Below, piece after piece: positions 10,294-20,244 of a stretch of DNA of 64,000 bases. A model generated the notes under the pieces. It worked only from the letters and a program-made list of their open reading frames with translations, was not told the origin of the DNA and did no database searches. Position 1 is the first letter of the stretch. Every line of letters starts with the position of its first letter. The stretch is taken from the NCBI RefSeq assembly GCF_019100495.1, contig NZ_JAHRVA010000001.1:1-64000 (forward strand), given 5' to 3'. The DNA comes from Falsochrobactrum tianjinense (GTDB taxonomy: Bacteria; Pseudomonadota; Alphaproteobacteria; Rhizobiales; Rhizobiaceae). The translations under genes were made by a program, and so were the position numbers.

Positions 10294-12564
10294 CTATAAC
10301 GGGATATCGTTGTCCTGTGCAAACTCAAGCAGCAGTTCGCGCAGCGAATGCGCCTTGTTTTGCTTGTCGAGCTCGCCGAGCAGAAGGTTATTCAGCTTGC
10401 CTGCGTCGAGTGCACCCAGCATGGCCTTGACCGGGCCGATGGATGCCGCCGACATGGAAATCGAGCGGAAGCCCAGGCCGATCAGCGTCATGGCACTCAG
10501 CGGGCGCCCCGCCATTTCGCCGCAAAGCGTGACCGGCTTGCCATGGCGCTGGCCCGCGTCGACAATATGGCGAAGCGTGCGCAGAAAAGCCGGTGAAAGC
10601 TGGTCAAAACGGTCGGAAATCAGTGAATTTCCACGATCCACCGCCATCAGGAACTGGAACAGGTCGTTCGAACCTACAGAGACGAAATCCACGCTCGCCA
10701 TCAATTCGTCAAGCTGCCACAAAAGCGCGGGAACCTCGACCATGGCTCCAAGCTTGAGATTGAGCGGCAATGCATGCGCAAAGCGCGAAAGATGGCGGAC
10801 TTCGCGGTCAATGATCTCGCGCGCCGCCTTCACTTCGCTCACTTCTGTAACCATCGGCAGCATGAGACGAAGTTCGCGTCCGCCAGCCGCCTTCAAAAGC
10901 GCGCGCAACTGGGTGCGCAACAGGCCGGGACGGTCAAGCGTCAAGCGAATGGCACGCCAGCCAAGCGCGGGATTTTCCTCCTGCACGGTCGTGCGGAAGT
11001 AAGGCAGTACCTTGTCGCCGCCAATATCCAGCGTGCGGAACGTCACCGGCTTGTTGCCAGACGCCTCGATCACCGAGCGGTAGAGCCGCTCCTGCTGTTC
11101 GGCGCGCGGGAAGGTCGAAGCCACCATAAACTGGAGCTCGGTGCGGAAAAGCCCGATACCGGCGGCACCCGAAGCAGCAAGCTGCGGCAGATCCACCAGA
11201 AGTCCGGCATTCATCAGCAATGAAATTTCCACGCCGTCGCGCGTCATCGATGGCTTGTCGCGCAATTCGCGATAATGTGCCTGGCGCCGTGCGCGAAAAC
11301 GCACTTTCTCGGCATAAGCCCCTTCCACATCGGTTTGCGGACGCAGATGGACGATGCCCTCGTCTCCATCGACGATTGCCGCATCGTTGTTTTCCGCCAT
11401 GGAGACGGCGCCCTTGGCCTGCCCCACGACGGGAATGCCCATGGCGCGCGCCACGATCACCACATGGCTGGTGGCCGCGCCATCTTCAAGCACCACACCG
11501 CGCAGCCGCTCACGCGGATAGTCGAGCAATTCCGCCGCTCCCATCGAGCGGGCGACGATGATTGCATCCTTGGCCAGCGATTCGGCCATGGTCTTGATAT
11601 CCCGCCCCATCAGCTGGCGCAGCAGGCGATTGGCGAGATCGTCGAAATCCGACAAGCGCTCGCGCATATAGGGATCGGTCAGATGCATCATACGCGCGCG
11701 CGTATCGCTCTGCACTTTTTCGACCGCAGCCTCTGCTGTCAGTCCGTTATGAATGGCCTCTTCCAGACGCCGGACCCAGCCACGATCATGGGCGAACATG
11801 CGATAAGCTTCCAGCACCTCACGATGTTCGCCTTCAACCGCCACATCACGGCGCGAGAGCATGTCGTCGATGGAAATACGCAAAGACCCCAGCGCGTCTT
11901 CCAGCCGGTTCAGTTCGGCCTGGCTATCTTCATTGAAGAGATTGGTGACGACGATACGCGGCTCGTGCAGCACCACATGCCCAAGGCCGATCCCGTCATT
12001 GAGCGCCATGCCGCCCACGCTCATCGGGCGCCCAAGATCCAGCTCGATGCCGGGGCGTGCGAAACGCAAGCCGTCGCCTGTCGCGATGATCTCGGCCAAA
12101 ACCATGGCCGTGGTTTCCAGCGCTTCCACCTCGTCTTCACGATAGGCGCGCTTGGTCTGGTTCTGCACCACGAGAACCCCAAGCGTGCGGCCAGCGCGAA
12201 GCACGGGGACGCCGAGGAATGAATTATAAGCCTCTTCGCCCGTTTCCGGCAGATAGGCGAAGGCCGGATGCCCCTGCGCATCCGTTAGATTGAGCGGGCG
12301 CGCGCTCGCGGCAATGGTGCCGACCAGCCCCTGCCCCAGACGCAATTGCGCCAGATGGACCGACTGCGGATTGAGGCCCTCGGTGGCATAGAGTTCGAGC
12401 ACGCCATCGGCGCGCAATATATAGAAGGAGCAGACTTCCGCGACCATATTCTGCGCGATTTCACGAACGATCCGGTCAAGCCGTTCCTGCGGCTCCAGCG
12501 GTTCCGCCATCAATTCGCGCAACCGCCTCAGCAGCACGCGGGGACCGGTTGTCAGATCTCGCAT
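10294..12564 (-). CDS. ptsP: Phosphoenolpyruvate-protein phosphotransferase, nitrogen PTS (EI-Ntr)
   Basis: Enzyme I of the nitrogen PTS passes phosphate from PEP to NPr, which controls potassium transport, nitrogen and carbon regulation rather than sugar uptake. The 756-residue protein has an N-terminal GAF sensor domain (about 20-160), then the EI swivelling domain with the phospho-histidine motif GAATSHVVIVARAM, and a C-terminal PEP-binding barrel (FRTLDIGGDK and LCGEMAG motifs). The GAF domain distinguishes PtsP from PtsI. I chose ATG 12564 because the frame further out begins only with TTG. A GAGGAG sequence lies 12 nt upstream. Confidence 0.95.
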   Translation of the reverse strand: MRDLTTGPRVLLRRLRELMAEPLEPQERLDRIVREIAQNMVAEVCSFYILRADGVLELYATEGLNPQSVHLAQLRLGQGLVGTIAASARPLNLTDAQGHPAFAYLPETGEEAYNSFLGVPVLRAGRTLGVLVVQNQTKRAYREDEVEALETTAMVLAEIIATGDGLRFARPGIELDLGRPMSVGGMALNDGIGLGHVVLHEPRIVVTNLFNEDSQAELNRLEDALGSLRISIDDMLSRRDVAVEGEHREVLEAYRMFAHDRGWVRRLEEAIHNGLTAEAAVEKVQSDTRARMMHLTDPYMRERLSDFDDLANRLLRQLMGRDIKTMAESLAKDAIIVARSMGAAELLDYPRERLRGVVLEDGAATSHVVIVARAMGIPVVGQAKGAVSMAENNDAAIVDGDEGIVHLRPQTDVEGAYAEKVRFRARRQAHYRELRDKPSMTRDGVEISLLMNAGLLVDLPQLAASGAAGIGLFRTELQFMVASTFPRAEQQERLYRSVIEASGNKPVTFRTLDIGGDKVLPYFRTTVQEENPALGWRAIRLTLDRPGLLRTQLRALLKAAGGRELRLMLPMVTEVSEVKAAREIIDREVRHLSRFAHALPLNLKLGAMVEVPALLWQLDELMASVDFVSVGSNDLFQFLMAVDRGNSLISDRFDQLSPAFLRTLRHIVDAGQRHGKPVTLCGEMAGRPLSAMTLIGLGFRSISMSAASIGPVKAMLGALDAGKLNNLLLGELDKQNKAHSLRELLLEFAQDNDIPL

Positions 12565-12722
12565 GATCGTCAGGGGCTCCTCAAGGTTGGGCGCAGCTTT
12601 TCGCAAAGCCGATTCCCATTACCCGCTTGCGAAGCGTTACGCCAAGTCCTTTGTGAGCATTTTTGACATGGACGTCCAGCGGATTCAGCAGAAAATCGGA
12701 CAACTCGCGAAATCTTGCGCTG

Positions 12723-12746
12723 CCGCACGCCGTTTACGGCGTGCGG
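12723..12746 (-). terminator. Hairpin after lysC
   Basis: A perfect 10-bp stem CCGCACGCCG/CGGCGTGCGG closes a four-base loop 23 nt downstream of the lysC stop. On the minus strand there is no clear U tract; on the plus strand TTTGTCTT follows. It may terminate lysC, or only protect the lysC 3' end before ptsP. Confidence 0.55.
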
Positions 12747-12768
12747 TTTGTCTTGCGCCTCATACCGT

Positions 12769-14040
12769 TTACTTATCCAGATCGTAAACGCTGTGCAGCG
12801 TACGCACGGCCAGTTCCGCATAGGGACCGTCGATCAGGATGGATATCTTGATTTCCGATGTAGTGATCGCGCGGATATTGATGCCTTTTTCGGCCAGCGC
12901 CTTGAAGGCGGTCGCAGCCACGCCCGCATGGGAGCGCATGCCGATGCCGATCACCGAAATCTTGGCCAGCCCCGATTCGGACTGGATCGTGTCGAAGCCC
13001 ACCTCGGCCTTGGCTTTTTCCAAGGCCCGGACAGCCTTGTCCAGATCGCCCGACGGCACGGTGAAAGTCATATCCGTTTTGGAACCATCTTCGGAAATGT
13101 TCTGAACAATCATATCGACATTGATATATTCTTCAGCCAGCGGTCCGAAAATAGCGGCGGAGACGCCGGGGCGGTCATTGACGCGCCTGAGCGAAATTTG
13201 CGCCTCATCTTTCGCATAAGCGATACCTGTGACGACCTGCTGTTCCACGATTTCTTCCTCGTCGCAAATGAGCGTTCCGGGCGGATTGATCGGATCATCC
13301 ATGCCCGGCGCATTGGGGTCCGTAAAGCTGGAGCGCACGAAAGTACGTACCTTATGTACCATGGCAAGCTCGACCGAACGCACCTGCAAGACCTTGGCGC
13401 CCAGCGAGGCCATTTCCAGCATTTCCTCAAACGTGATGCGGGAAAGGCGCTTGGCCTTGGGCTCGATGCGCGGATCGGTAGTGTAGACGCCATCGACATC
13501 CGTATAGATATCGCAGCGATCGGCCTTCACACCGGCGGCAATGGCGACGGCGGACGTATCTGATCCGCCACGGCCCAGCGTCGCCACCCGATTGTCCGGC
13601 CCCACGCCCTGAAAACCGGCCACGACCGCGACCTGCCCCATTTCCATGCGGCGGATGATTTCGGTGCCGTCGATTTCCTGAATACGCGCCGCGCCATGGG
13701 AATTGTCGGTCTTGATCGGAATCTGCCAGCCCTGCCACGACCGCGCATCCACGCCGATCGATTGCAGCGCGATCGCAAGCAAGCCGCTCGTTACCTGCTC
13801 GCCGGAAGAGACGATAGTATCATATTCGCGCGCATCATAAATCGGGGAACTTGCGCCGCAGACCTTGGGTATGTTCTGCACCCAGCCGACCAGTTCATTT
13901 GTCTTGCCCGCCATGGCGGAAACAACGACTGCAACCTGATTGCCGCTATCGACTTCGCGTTTGACGTGGCGCGCCACATTACAGATGCGCTCCAGATCGG
14001 CCACTGAGGTGCCGCCGAATTTCATCACGATGCGCGCCAT
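12769..14040 (-). CDS. lysC: Aspartate kinase
   Basis: Catalyses ATP-dependent phosphorylation of aspartate, the first step to lysine, diaminopimelate, threonine and methionine. The 423-residue chain starts with the kinase motif [14 protein letters not shown], continues with the amino-acid kinase fold to about 245, and ends with two ACT domains, which in this family give feedback inhibition. Length is usual for a monofunctional enzyme. The gene is followed by ptsP on the same strand after about 200 nt, an order recalled from other Hyphomicrobiales. Confidence 0.96.
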   Translation of the reverse strand: MARIVMKFGGTSVADLERICNVARHVKREVDSGNQVAVVVSAMAGKTNELVGWVQNIPKVCGASSPIYDAREYDTIVSSGEQVTSGLLAIALQSIGVDARSWQGWQIPIKTDNSHGAARIQEIDGTEIIRRMEMGQVAVVAGFQGVGPDNRVATLGRGGSDTSAVAIAAGVKADRCDIYTDVDGVYTTDPRIEPKAKRLSRITFEEMLEMASLGAKVLQVRSVELAMVHKVRTFVRSSFTDPNAPGMDDPINPPGTLICDEEEIVEQQVVTGIAYAKDEAQISLRRVNDRPGVSAAIFGPLAEEYINVDMIVQNISEDGSKTDMTFTVPSGDLDKAVRALEKAKAEVGFDTIQSESGLAKISVIGIGMRSHAGVAATAFKALAEKGINIRAITTSEIKISILIDGPYAELAVRTLHSVYDLDK

Positions 14041-14277
14041 TTAAGGATACGTCCCGTTCTTTTGAGAAATTTCATTCTTGTCCGCCCAAACAATACTTTA
14101 TTGCGACAGACAACCCGGCGTCACATAACTAAATTGCCTGCATTTCGCAAGTCCATGATTTCGCACATGGCCGCACGGGTGGATCGAATCGGGAAATTGA
14201 TTTGCTCCTTGACAATCACGCGCTACCTTGGGAGGCAGAATTTTGCACGTCAGCGCCGCCGCCCGCAGGAGAACGAT

Positions 14278-15024
14278 ATGACCAACGCCGCCCGCACCAC
14301 CATTGATGCTTCCGAAATCGAGCATTTCTCGCGCATTGCCGCCGAATGGTGGAACCCACAGGGCAAGTTCCGTCCGCTGCACAAGTTCAACCCGACGCGG
14401 CTTGCCTATATCAAGGAAAAGATCTGCACCCAATTCAAACGCGATCCTGATAACCCCCGCCCGTTTGAGGGCCTGCGCCTGCTTGATATCGGCTGCGGCG
14501 GCGGGCTTCTGTGCGAACCCATGGCAAGGCTCGGCGCGACGGTGATCGGCGCGGATGCTTCCGAGACCAATATAGAAGTGGCGAAAATCCACGCCGCGCA
14601 AAGCGGTCTCGACATCGATTACCGTGCCACCACTGCGGAGGCCCTGGCGGAAGCAGGCGAAAAATTCGACGTGGTTCTCAATATGGAAGTGGTCGAACAT
14701 GTCTCCGACGTCGATCTTTTCATGTCGGCGACCAGCGAAATGGTGAAGCCAGGCGGGCTGATGTTCGTCGCGACCATCAATCGGACGCTCAAGGCTTATG
14801 GGCTGGCTATTTTGGGGGCGGAATATGTGTTGCGCTGGCTGCCGCGCGGAACCCATCAATATGAAAAGCTGGTGCGTCCGCAGGAACTCGAAACAGCTCT
14901 TTCCAAAAGCGGCCTGCGCCTCATCGACAAGGTAGGCGTGAGTTACAATCCCCTTGCCGATAGCTGGAGCCGCACGCGCGATACGGATGTGAACTATATG
15001 GTGCTGGCCGAACGGCCCGAATAA
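14278..15024 (+). CDS. ubiG: Ubiquinone biosynthesis O-methyltransferase
   Basis: UbiG carries out both O-methylations of the ubiquinone ring using SAM. The 248-residue protein shows the conserved [11 protein letters not shown] start, the SAM-binding [19 protein letters not shown] motif near residue 65, and the NMEVVEHV segment. I placed the start at ATG 14278 because of the CAGGAG ribosome binding site 6 nt upstream; the open frame upstream does not match the family. The gene is divergent from lysC and convergent with a DMT transporter. Confidence 0.95.
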   Translation: MTNAARTTIDASEIEHFSRIAAEWWNPQGKFRPLHKFNPTRLAYIKEKICTQFKRDPDNPRPFEGLRLLDIGCGGGLLCEPMARLGATVIGADASETNIEVAKIHAAQSGLDIDYRATTAEALAEAGEKFDVVLNMEVVEHVSDVDLFMSATSEMVKPGGLMFVATINRTLKAYGLAILGAEYVLRWLPRGTHQYEKLVRPQELETALSKSGLRLIDKVGVSYNPLADSWSRTRDTDVNYMVLAERPE

Positions 15025-15039
15025 CCAGCTTCTCTATAA

Positions 15040-15921
15040 TCAGCCTCTCTGGGCCTTCGTGGTCAGCGTCACGCCGATGGCGATCACCCCCGCCCCGATC
15101 CATGTGAGCGGCGGATAATGTTCACCCAGAAACAGCGTGCCGGACATAAGCCCCAGCGCTGCCGCGACATAGCCGATCTGGCTCAGATAGACGGGACCGC
15201 CAACCGCCTGCAAGCGAAAGAACAGCGCAAACATGCCCGCAGAGGCAACGGCCTGCGCCACGGTAGCCTCCGGCACCAGCGCGAATGTATGAAGCGGGAA
15301 ATTGCCGGTGAACAGAAAGATCCCGCCAAAAAGCATGAGGGCCGCTGCCAGATGGCTACCCGCTGCAAGTTCGGTCGGCGCAGCGTTTTTGGGCCAGTCG
15401 AGCGTGCGATAGACATTGCCTATGGCAAGCAGCACCGGAATGAAAAGCGCTGCCGCGACCCAGAGCGGATCGGCAGGCTTGCCTACCTCGCCGCGCGTTA
15501 GCGCCACCATCACCGCGCCGGCGAAGCCGACCGCGATGCCGACAATGCCGAGCGCATTGGGGCGGCGCAGGCCGAAACCCATCGAGATCACAAGCGTGAT
15601 CACCGGCGACAGCGTATACATGATGCCGGTGAACCCGGCGCCAAGATGCGGAATGGCCGAAAGAATTAGGAGATTGGGCAATGCATAGGAGATAATGGCG
15701 GTGCAGATATAATAGCGCAGCCTGCCGCCCGAAAACCCAACGCCTCTTCTTTGCAACAGTAAAACCGCAAGCAAGATTATGCCTGCGCCTGCCGAAACGA
15801 GAAAAGCCCACATGGCGGGTGCAACCCCCGCTTCAGCCGCGATTTTTCCCAAGGGAAGAATGAGGCCCAGAAGCATGCCGGTCGCAAGCAGCAGGAACAG
15901 CGCGGAATCCATTATTCTCAT
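15040..15921 (-). CDS. EamA/DMT family permease
   Basis: A 293-residue inner-membrane protein with about ten hydrophobic segments arranged as two EamA repeats, the hallmark of drug/metabolite exporters. The substrate cannot be told from the sequence. It has little similarity in detail to the other two EamA proteins in this window (near 41 kb and 63 kb). It is convergent with ubiG, with only 15 nt between the stops and no obvious terminator. An internal ATG three codons in is an alternative start. Confidence 0.85.
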   Translation of the reverse strand: MRIMDSALFLLLATGMLLGLILPLGKIAAEAGVAPAMWAFLVSAGAGIILLAVLLLQRRGVGFSGGRLRYYICTAIISYALPNLLILSAIPHLGAGFTGIMYTLSPVITLVISMGFGLRRPNALGIVGIAVGFAGAVMVALTRGEVGKPADPLWVAAALFIPVLLAIGNVYRTLDWPKNAAPTELAAGSHLAAALMLFGGIFLFTGNFPLHTFALVPEATVAQAVASAGMFALFFRLQAVGGPVYLSQIGYVAAALGLMSGTLFLGEHYPPLTWIGAGVIAIGVTLTTKAQRG

Positions 15922-15980
15922 GCGCTCTGCCTCCCGCGCGAGCTGATTGGTGAGTTCTGGTCTTCCGGGAAGAACCCTTT

Positions 15981-16406
15981 TCAGTTCTGATCTTCCGGGA
16001 AGACCGGCAGGGGCATGACTTCGACGCCGTCCTCAAGCAGCGAATGCACATCCTCGCGAGAGGCTTCGCCATAGATGCCGCGCTCCTCGGTTTCCCCGAA
16101 ATGAATCTTGCGGGCCTCTTCGGCGAATTTATCCCCGACATAATCAGCGTTTTCACGCACCTTGCGGCTCAGTTCGCGCATTTCGTCCAGTGCCTGCTTT
16201 TGTGCCTCGCCCAGAGCCAGTGCCATTTTTTCCTTGGTCCGGCTGGTGGAAACGGCAGGGGCCATCAACGATTTACCCACATGCAGCGAGCCGCAACCGG
16301 GACAGGAGACGAGCTTCATTTCCGCCTGCCGGTCGAAATCGGCATTGTCGCGGAACCACCCCTCGAATTCATGGCCGTGATCGCAATGAAGCGAAAAGCG
16401 GATCAT
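15981..16406 (-). CDS. DUF1178 family protein
   Basis: A 141-residue protein of unknown function. A zinc-ribbon-like N-terminus (LHCDHGHEFEGWF at about 6-18, then SCPGCGS near 35) is typical of the family, followed by a charged helical region and a C-terminal PVFPEDQ. It lies 3 nt after the nitrilase-like gene on the same strand and ends the run comF-grxC-nitrilase-DUF1178. This pairing is common in alphaproteobacteria (recall), which suggests a shared role, perhaps in redox or amide metabolism. Confidence 0.8.
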   Translation of the reverse strand: MIRFSLHCDHGHEFEGWFRDNADFDRQAEMKLVSCPGCGSLHVGKSLMAPAVSTSRTKEKMALALGEAQKQALDEMRELSRKVRENADYVGDKFAEEARKIHFGETEERGIYGEASREDVHSLLEDGVEVMPLPVFPEDQN

Positions 16407-16409
16407 GGA

Positions 16410-17264
16410 TTATGCGTCCTCTTTCTCTTTCGCCGAAGCGAGCGTGACTGAAAACTCCCGTGCATTTTTCAGGTTGGGAACCTTGGCGCGCGCGGCCGTA
16501 CTTTCGGCAATATCGATATCGGCCAAGATGACGCCCGGCTCGTCATGATCGGCTTCCGCCAGAACCTTACCCCAGGGTGAAACGATGATCGAATGGCCAT
16601 AGGTCTCGCGGCCATCTTCATGCACGCCGCCCTGCGCCGCCGAAATCAGGAATGCACCATTTTCAATGGCGCGCGCACGCTGCAATACATGCCAGTGCGC
16701 CTCGCCAGTCTGCCGCGTGAATGCAGCCGGAGCGGTAATCACATTGGCCCCGGCAAGCGCCTGTGCCCGGAAAAGCTGCGGAAAACGAATATCGTAGCAG
16801 ACCGCCATACCGAGTGCTGCGAAAGGCAGTTGCGCAATCACCGTTTCCCTGCCCGGCTCATAGGTTGCCGATTCACGCCAGCTTTCGCCGTTGTCGAGAT
16901 CGACATCGAACATATGAACCTTGTCATAGGTCGCGACCTTTTCGCCGGAAGGCGCAAAAATCGCGGCGCGATTGGCGACCTTGCCGTCACCCGCATTGAT
17001 GGCCGTCGATCCGATATGCAAGAAAATGCCATGCTTTTTCGCAAGCATTGATGCCGCCTGAAATACCAGATCATTAGCCTCGTCGCGCAAGCTTGCAAAC
17101 AGCGCCGCGCGGTCGCGCACCAGCCCGCCGGTCATTTCTGGCGTCTGCACATATTGCGCGCCTTTGGCCGCAGCCTCGGCGACCAGTTTTTCCAGATCCC
17201 CGACATTGCGGGCAATATCGGTGCCGGAACGCATCTGCACGGCTGCTGCGCGAAAGGTGCTCAT
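16410..17264 (-). CDS. Carbon-nitrogen hydrolase (Nit1/Nit2-like amidase)
   Basis: A 284-residue nitrilase-superfamily amidase. The catalytic triad is complete: Glu43 in TPEMTGG, Lys114 in YDKVHMFD and Cys155 in VCYDIRFP. The sequence pattern is that of the Nit1/Nit2 branch, which removes amide groups from deaminated glutathione or from alpha-ketoglutaramate. The neighbouring glutaredoxin gene, 12 nt upstream on the same strand, makes deaminated-glutathione repair attractive, but that is inference. DUF1178 follows after 3 nt. Confidence 0.88.
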   Translation of the reverse strand: MSTFRAAAVQMRSGTDIARNVGDLEKLVAEAAAKGAQYVQTPEMTGGLVRDRAALFASLRDEANDLVFQAASMLAKKHGIFLHIGSTAINAGDGKVANRAAIFAPSGEKVATYDKVHMFDVDLDNGESWRESATYEPGRETVIAQLPFAALGMAVCYDIRFPQLFRAQALAGANVITAPAAFTRQTGEAHWHVLQRARAIENGAFLISAAQGGVHEDGRETYGHSIIVSPWGKVLAEADHDEPGVILADIDIAESTAARAKVPNLKNAREFSVTLASAKEKEDA

Positions 17265-17276
17265 AATCTTAATCCT

Positions 17277-17555
17277 TTAATTCGCGACCTGTTTCAATTC
17301 GCCAGTGGCAAGCAAACCGTCGAGTTTGCCCTGACTGTCGAGCGCGAAAAGATCGTCGCAGCCGCCGACATGAACGGAGCCGACAAAAATCTGCGGAAAT
17401 GTGTTGCGGCCTGAACGCTCTCGCATTTGAGCGCGCAGTTCTGGCGTCGTGCCTGCATTGATTTCATTAAACTCCACGCCCTTGCTGGTCAAAAGTTCCT
17501 TCGCACGGGTGCAATAAGGACAGCCGGGACGCGTATAGACAGTAATATCAACCAT
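17277..17555 (-). CDS. grxC: Glutaredoxin 3
   Basis: A small dithiol glutaredoxin of 92 residues that reduces disulfides and ribonucleotide reductase with glutathione. It shows the CPYC active site at 12-15, the TFPQIFVG cis-Pro segment and the GGCDDL glutathione-binding motif. The ATG at 17555 is preceded by TGGAG at proper distance; a second ATG four codons upstream is less likely. It is followed closely by the nitrilase gene, and a promoter candidate lies 25-53 nt upstream. Confidence 0.95.
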   Translation of the reverse strand: MVDITVYTRPGCPYCTRAKELLTSKGVEFNEINAGTTPELRAQMRERSGRNTFPQIFVGSVHVGGCDDLFALDSQGKLDGLLATGELKQVAN

Positions 17556-17579
17556 GAAAAACTCCATTCGTTGCCCCCT

Positions 17580-17608
17580 ATATAGGCAGCAACGGCCTGA
17601 TCTGGAAG
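17580..17608 (-). promoter_or_regulatory. Promoter candidate of grxC
   Basis: On the minus strand CTTCCA (17608-17603) and CTATAT (17585-17580) are exactly 17 nt apart. The -10 matches the rhizobial CTTGAC-N17-CTATAT consensus completely and the -35 partly. It lies between comF and grxC, so grxC-nit-DUF1178 may be transcribed without comF. Confidence 0.4.
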
Positions 17609-17620
17609 CCCTTTCGATTT

Positions 17621-18412
17621 TCACGTTTCCGGCAGAACGCGGCTGAACGTCAGGACGTCCACGCTGGTGGCCCCGGTCCGCAGCAAGGCGCGTGTGGCAG
17701 CTTTCACCGTGGCTCCGGTCGTATAAACATCGTCCACCAGCAGAACCCGACACCCACGTACCAGAATTTCGCTTTCCTTCGGCACCCGGAAAGCGCCATC
17801 GACATTGCGCCGACGCTCTTTGAGGCCAAGACCGATCTGCTGTTGCGTCCGGCGTACACGCTTCAGTGCCTCCGGTGCGAAAGGCTTCGCATTCAATCGC
17901 GTCAATGCGCGTGCCAGTTCCGCCGACTGGTTGAAGCGGCGCTGCCACATCCGCCAGCGATGCAGCGGCACCGGCACGACAACATCACAATCGTCGATCA
18001 ATTCGCGGCCTGCGCGCTGCATCCAGCGCGCCATCCAGGGTGCAAGATCGGTGCGGTCATGAAATTTCAGCGATACGGCCATGCGCTGCGCCGCCCCGCG
18101 ATGCAGAACCGCCGAGCGCAACCGGCGGAATGGCGGCGGGTCGGCGATCGCCTCCGCGCTCATGAAATTTTCGCCAAAATCATGATTGAACGGAATGCCG
18201 AGCACCGGACAGTAAGGTTTTTCGATAAAGCGCAATTGCGACCAGCATTGCGGGCAAAGCGTGCCGGGTTCGGAAACCTGCATGCGACATCCAATACAGG
18301 CAGCTGGAAACAGAAGATTCGCGCCAGAGCGCAAGCCGCCCTGCATAGCGTCTAATGCTTTCGTCCCGAACGAACGCAGAAAGCTTTCGTGCGGCCTGTC
18401 GTCATCCGCCAT
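17621..18412 (-). CDS. ComF family phosphoribosyltransferase-like protein
   Basis: A 263-residue ComF/GntX-type protein. It has an N-terminal zinc-finger-like CIGC...CPQC motif (about 40-65) and a C-terminal type I phosphoribosyltransferase motif VLLVDDVYTTGAT. ComF proteins are needed for DNA uptake in naturally competent bacteria; in alphaproteobacteria the role is unclear. The start at ATG 18412 is preceded by a G-rich stretch. It is divergent from the NDUFAF5-like methyltransferase, with about 90 nt between them. Confidence 0.88.
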   Translation of the reverse strand: MADDDRPHESFLRSFGTKALDAMQGGLRSGANLLFPAACIGCRMQVSEPGTLCPQCWSQLRFIEKPYCPVLGIPFNHDFGENFMSAEAIADPPPFRRLRSAVLHRGAAQRMAVSLKFHDRTDLAPWMARWMQRAGRELIDDCDVVVPVPLHRWRMWQRRFNQSAELARALTRLNAKPFAPEALKRVRRTQQQIGLGLKERRRNVDGAFRVPKESEILVRGCRVLLVDDVYTTGATVKAATRALLRTGATSVDVLTFSRVLPET

Positions 18413-18502
18413 TGCATTCGCCCCCCTTCGAATGCATTTAACACTTACCCAGTTTACAGGCGCATGCCCGAAAGAAAAGCCCGAAAGAGAAAACAGAATT
18501 CC

Positions 18503-19396
18503 ATGGCCGCTCCCACATCCGAAAGCGCAATTTTCGACCGCGATCTCCTGCTGGCCTTTCGCCGCCGCGCCTTTGCGCGTGCCGATCCGGGTGCGGATTT
18601 TCTATTGCGCCGCGCCGCCGAAGATTTCGAAGATCGACTGGATGCGGTTGAGCGCCATTTTCCGGTCGCCATCGATCTTGCGGGGCACAACGGTCTTGCA
18701 GCCGCAGCCATTGCCCGTTCGGGAAAAGCTGATCTGATTCTTCGCATTGAACGCAACGAGGCTTTTCTCAAAGGCCCCTTTCCGGCAATCGTCGGCGACG
18801 AGGAATTCTTGCCTTTAAAACCCGCAAGCGCCGATCTGATCGTCTCGCTCATGTCGCTGCACGCGACCAACGATACGCCGGGCGTAATGATCCAGATCGC
18901 CCGCGCGCTCAGGCCCGACGGCCTGTTTCTGGCGGCGCTCAGCGGCAGCGGTACGCTCGGCGAATTGCGCGAAAGCCTGTTGCAGGCCGAAATCGAGCTG
19001 ACGGGCGGCGCTTCGCCGCGCGTTTTTCCCTTTCCTGATGTGCGCGATGTGGGCGGACTTTTGCAGCGCGCGGGCTTTGCGCTGCCCGTCACCGATGTCG
19101 AAAACGTCACCGTGCGCTATGATTCGCTCTTTAATCTGATGGCCGATCTGCGCGCCATGGGTATGCAAAACGTGCTGCGCGACCGCTCGCGCAAGCCGGT
19201 TTCAAAACGCCTGTTCCTGCGCGCTGCCGAAATCTATGCCCAGCGTTTCAGCGATCCCGACGGGCGCATCCGCGCGAGTTTCTCAACCATCTGGCTTTCG
19301 GGCTGGGCCCCGCATGAATCGCAGCAAAAGCCGCTCAGGCCGGGTTCCGCCAAAACATCGCTGGCCGAGGCCCTGAAGAAAACGGAAGAAAACTGA
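18503..19396 (+). CDS. SAM-dependent methyltransferase, NDUFAF5/BioC-like
   Basis: A 297-residue class I methyltransferase fold protein. The N-terminus (IFDRDLLLAFRRRAF...DFLLRRAAEDFEDRL) is characteristic of the alphaproteobacterial relatives of mitochondrial NDUFAF5, the assembly factor that modifies an arginine of complex I. The usual SAM motif is replaced by 'IDLAGHNGL', so cofactor use may differ from classic methyltransferases. I chose ATG 18503, after an AGAGAAA ribosome binding site. A role in complex I assembly is plausible by family, not proven. It converges with a small membrane protein gene: the two stops abut. Confidence 0.8.
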   Translation: MAAPTSESAIFDRDLLLAFRRRAFARADPGADFLLRRAAEDFEDRLDAVERHFPVAIDLAGHNGLAAAAIARSGKADLILRIERNEAFLKGPFPAIVGDEEFLPLKPASADLIVSLMSLHATNDTPGVMIQIARALRPDGLFLAALSGSGTLGELRESLLQAEIELTGGASPRVFPFPDVRDVGGLLQRAGFALPVTDVENVTVRYDSLFNLMADLRAMGMQNVLRDRSRKPVSKRLFLRAAEIYAQRFSDPDGRIRASFSTIWLSGWAPHESQQKPLRPGSAKTSLAEALKKTEEN

Positions 19397-19708
19397 TCAG
19401 CAATCGCCGCTATGGCGTCCATCCGCCTCGATGATGCAGTGAGGGCCGGAGACACCCTTTCTGGCAACAGCAGGCGGTGTCCGCTTGATCGATCCGGTCA
19501 TCGTGCGGTCAATGCCATTGGGCAGCACCGACTGGGATGCGACCTTGTTCGCCTGATCGTTGAGAATCGGCACGATAATCAGCGCCAGGGCGATGGCTGC
19601 CGAGCCGAACAAAAGCACGACGCGCAAAATACCCCGGCCGGCTTTCGAGAAAGGACCCGGCGTATATTCATTGTGATCTGCTTTAAAAAAATTGTCGTCG
19701 AAACTCAT
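19397..19708 (-). CDS. Small single-pass membrane protein, unknown function
   Basis: A 103-residue protein. After a hydrophilic N-terminus (MSFDDNFFKADHNEY) comes one membrane segment around residues 28-48 (ILRVVLLFGSAAIALALIIV), then a periplasmic tail with basic and Cys residues (GPHCIIEADGRH). ATG 19708 follows a GGAG box at 9 nt, which decided the start. I do not recognise a named family. It stands alone between the methyltransferase and mutT. Confidence 0.65.
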   Translation of the reverse strand: MSFDDNFFKADHNEYTPGPFSKAGRGILRVVLLFGSAAIALALIIVPILNDQANKVASQSVLPNGIDRTMTGSIKRTPPAVARKGVSGPHCIIEADGRHSGDC

Positions 19709-19827
19709 GAAACTAACTCCGGGACACCTGTTTTTGGAGAATGCCGCAGCGGAGTGAATCATCGATTAACGCGGGGCTGCAATCGTAACGATTTGTCAGC
19801 TTTTTTGCGCATGTCCACAGGCAGTGT

Positions 19828-20244
19828 TTACAGCAGATCGACCAGGAACGGAATCAGCGGCTCGTCGGCTGGCGGCATCGGATAATCGCGCATGTCCTTA
19901 GGCCGCACCCATTTGATCGCCTGCCCTTCAAGCCCCTGCGCGATGCCTTCAAAGCGACGGCACACATAAAGCGGCATCAGCAGATGGAAACTCTCATAGG
20001 TGTGGCTGGCAAACGTCAGCGGCGCAAGGCAGGCCGTCTTTGTCGTGATGCCGATTTCTTCCTGCAATTCGCGGATCAGCGTTTCTTCCGGCGTTTCGCC
20101 CGGTTCCACCTTGCCGCCGGGAAATTCCCAAAGCCCGGCAAGCTGCTTGCCTTCGGGCCGCTGCGCCAGAAGCACGCGCCCGTCCGTATCCACCAGCGCA
20201 CAGGCCGCAACCAGAAGGATGGGATGGGATTTCGTCTCGCTCAT
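19828..20244 (-). CDS. mutT: 8-oxo-dGTP diphosphatase (MutT-type Nudix hydrolase)
   Basis: A 138-residue Nudix hydrolase that removes oxidised dGTP from the nucleotide pool. The full Nudix box is visible: GGKVEPGETPEET followed by RELQEEIGI at about 41-63. Residues at the C-terminus (IKWVRPKDMRDYPMPPADEPL) fit MutT. The ATG at 20244 overlaps the stop of the upstream acetyltransferase (ATGA), so it is the last gene of an argJ-GNAT-mutT operon. Confidence 0.92.
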   Translation of the reverse strand: MSETKSHPILLVAACALVDTDGRVLLAQRPEGKQLAGLWEFPGGKVEPGETPEETLIRELQEEIGITTKTACLAPLTFASHTYESFHLLMPLYVCRRFEGIAQGLEGQAIKWVRPKDMRDYPMPPADEPLIPFLVDLL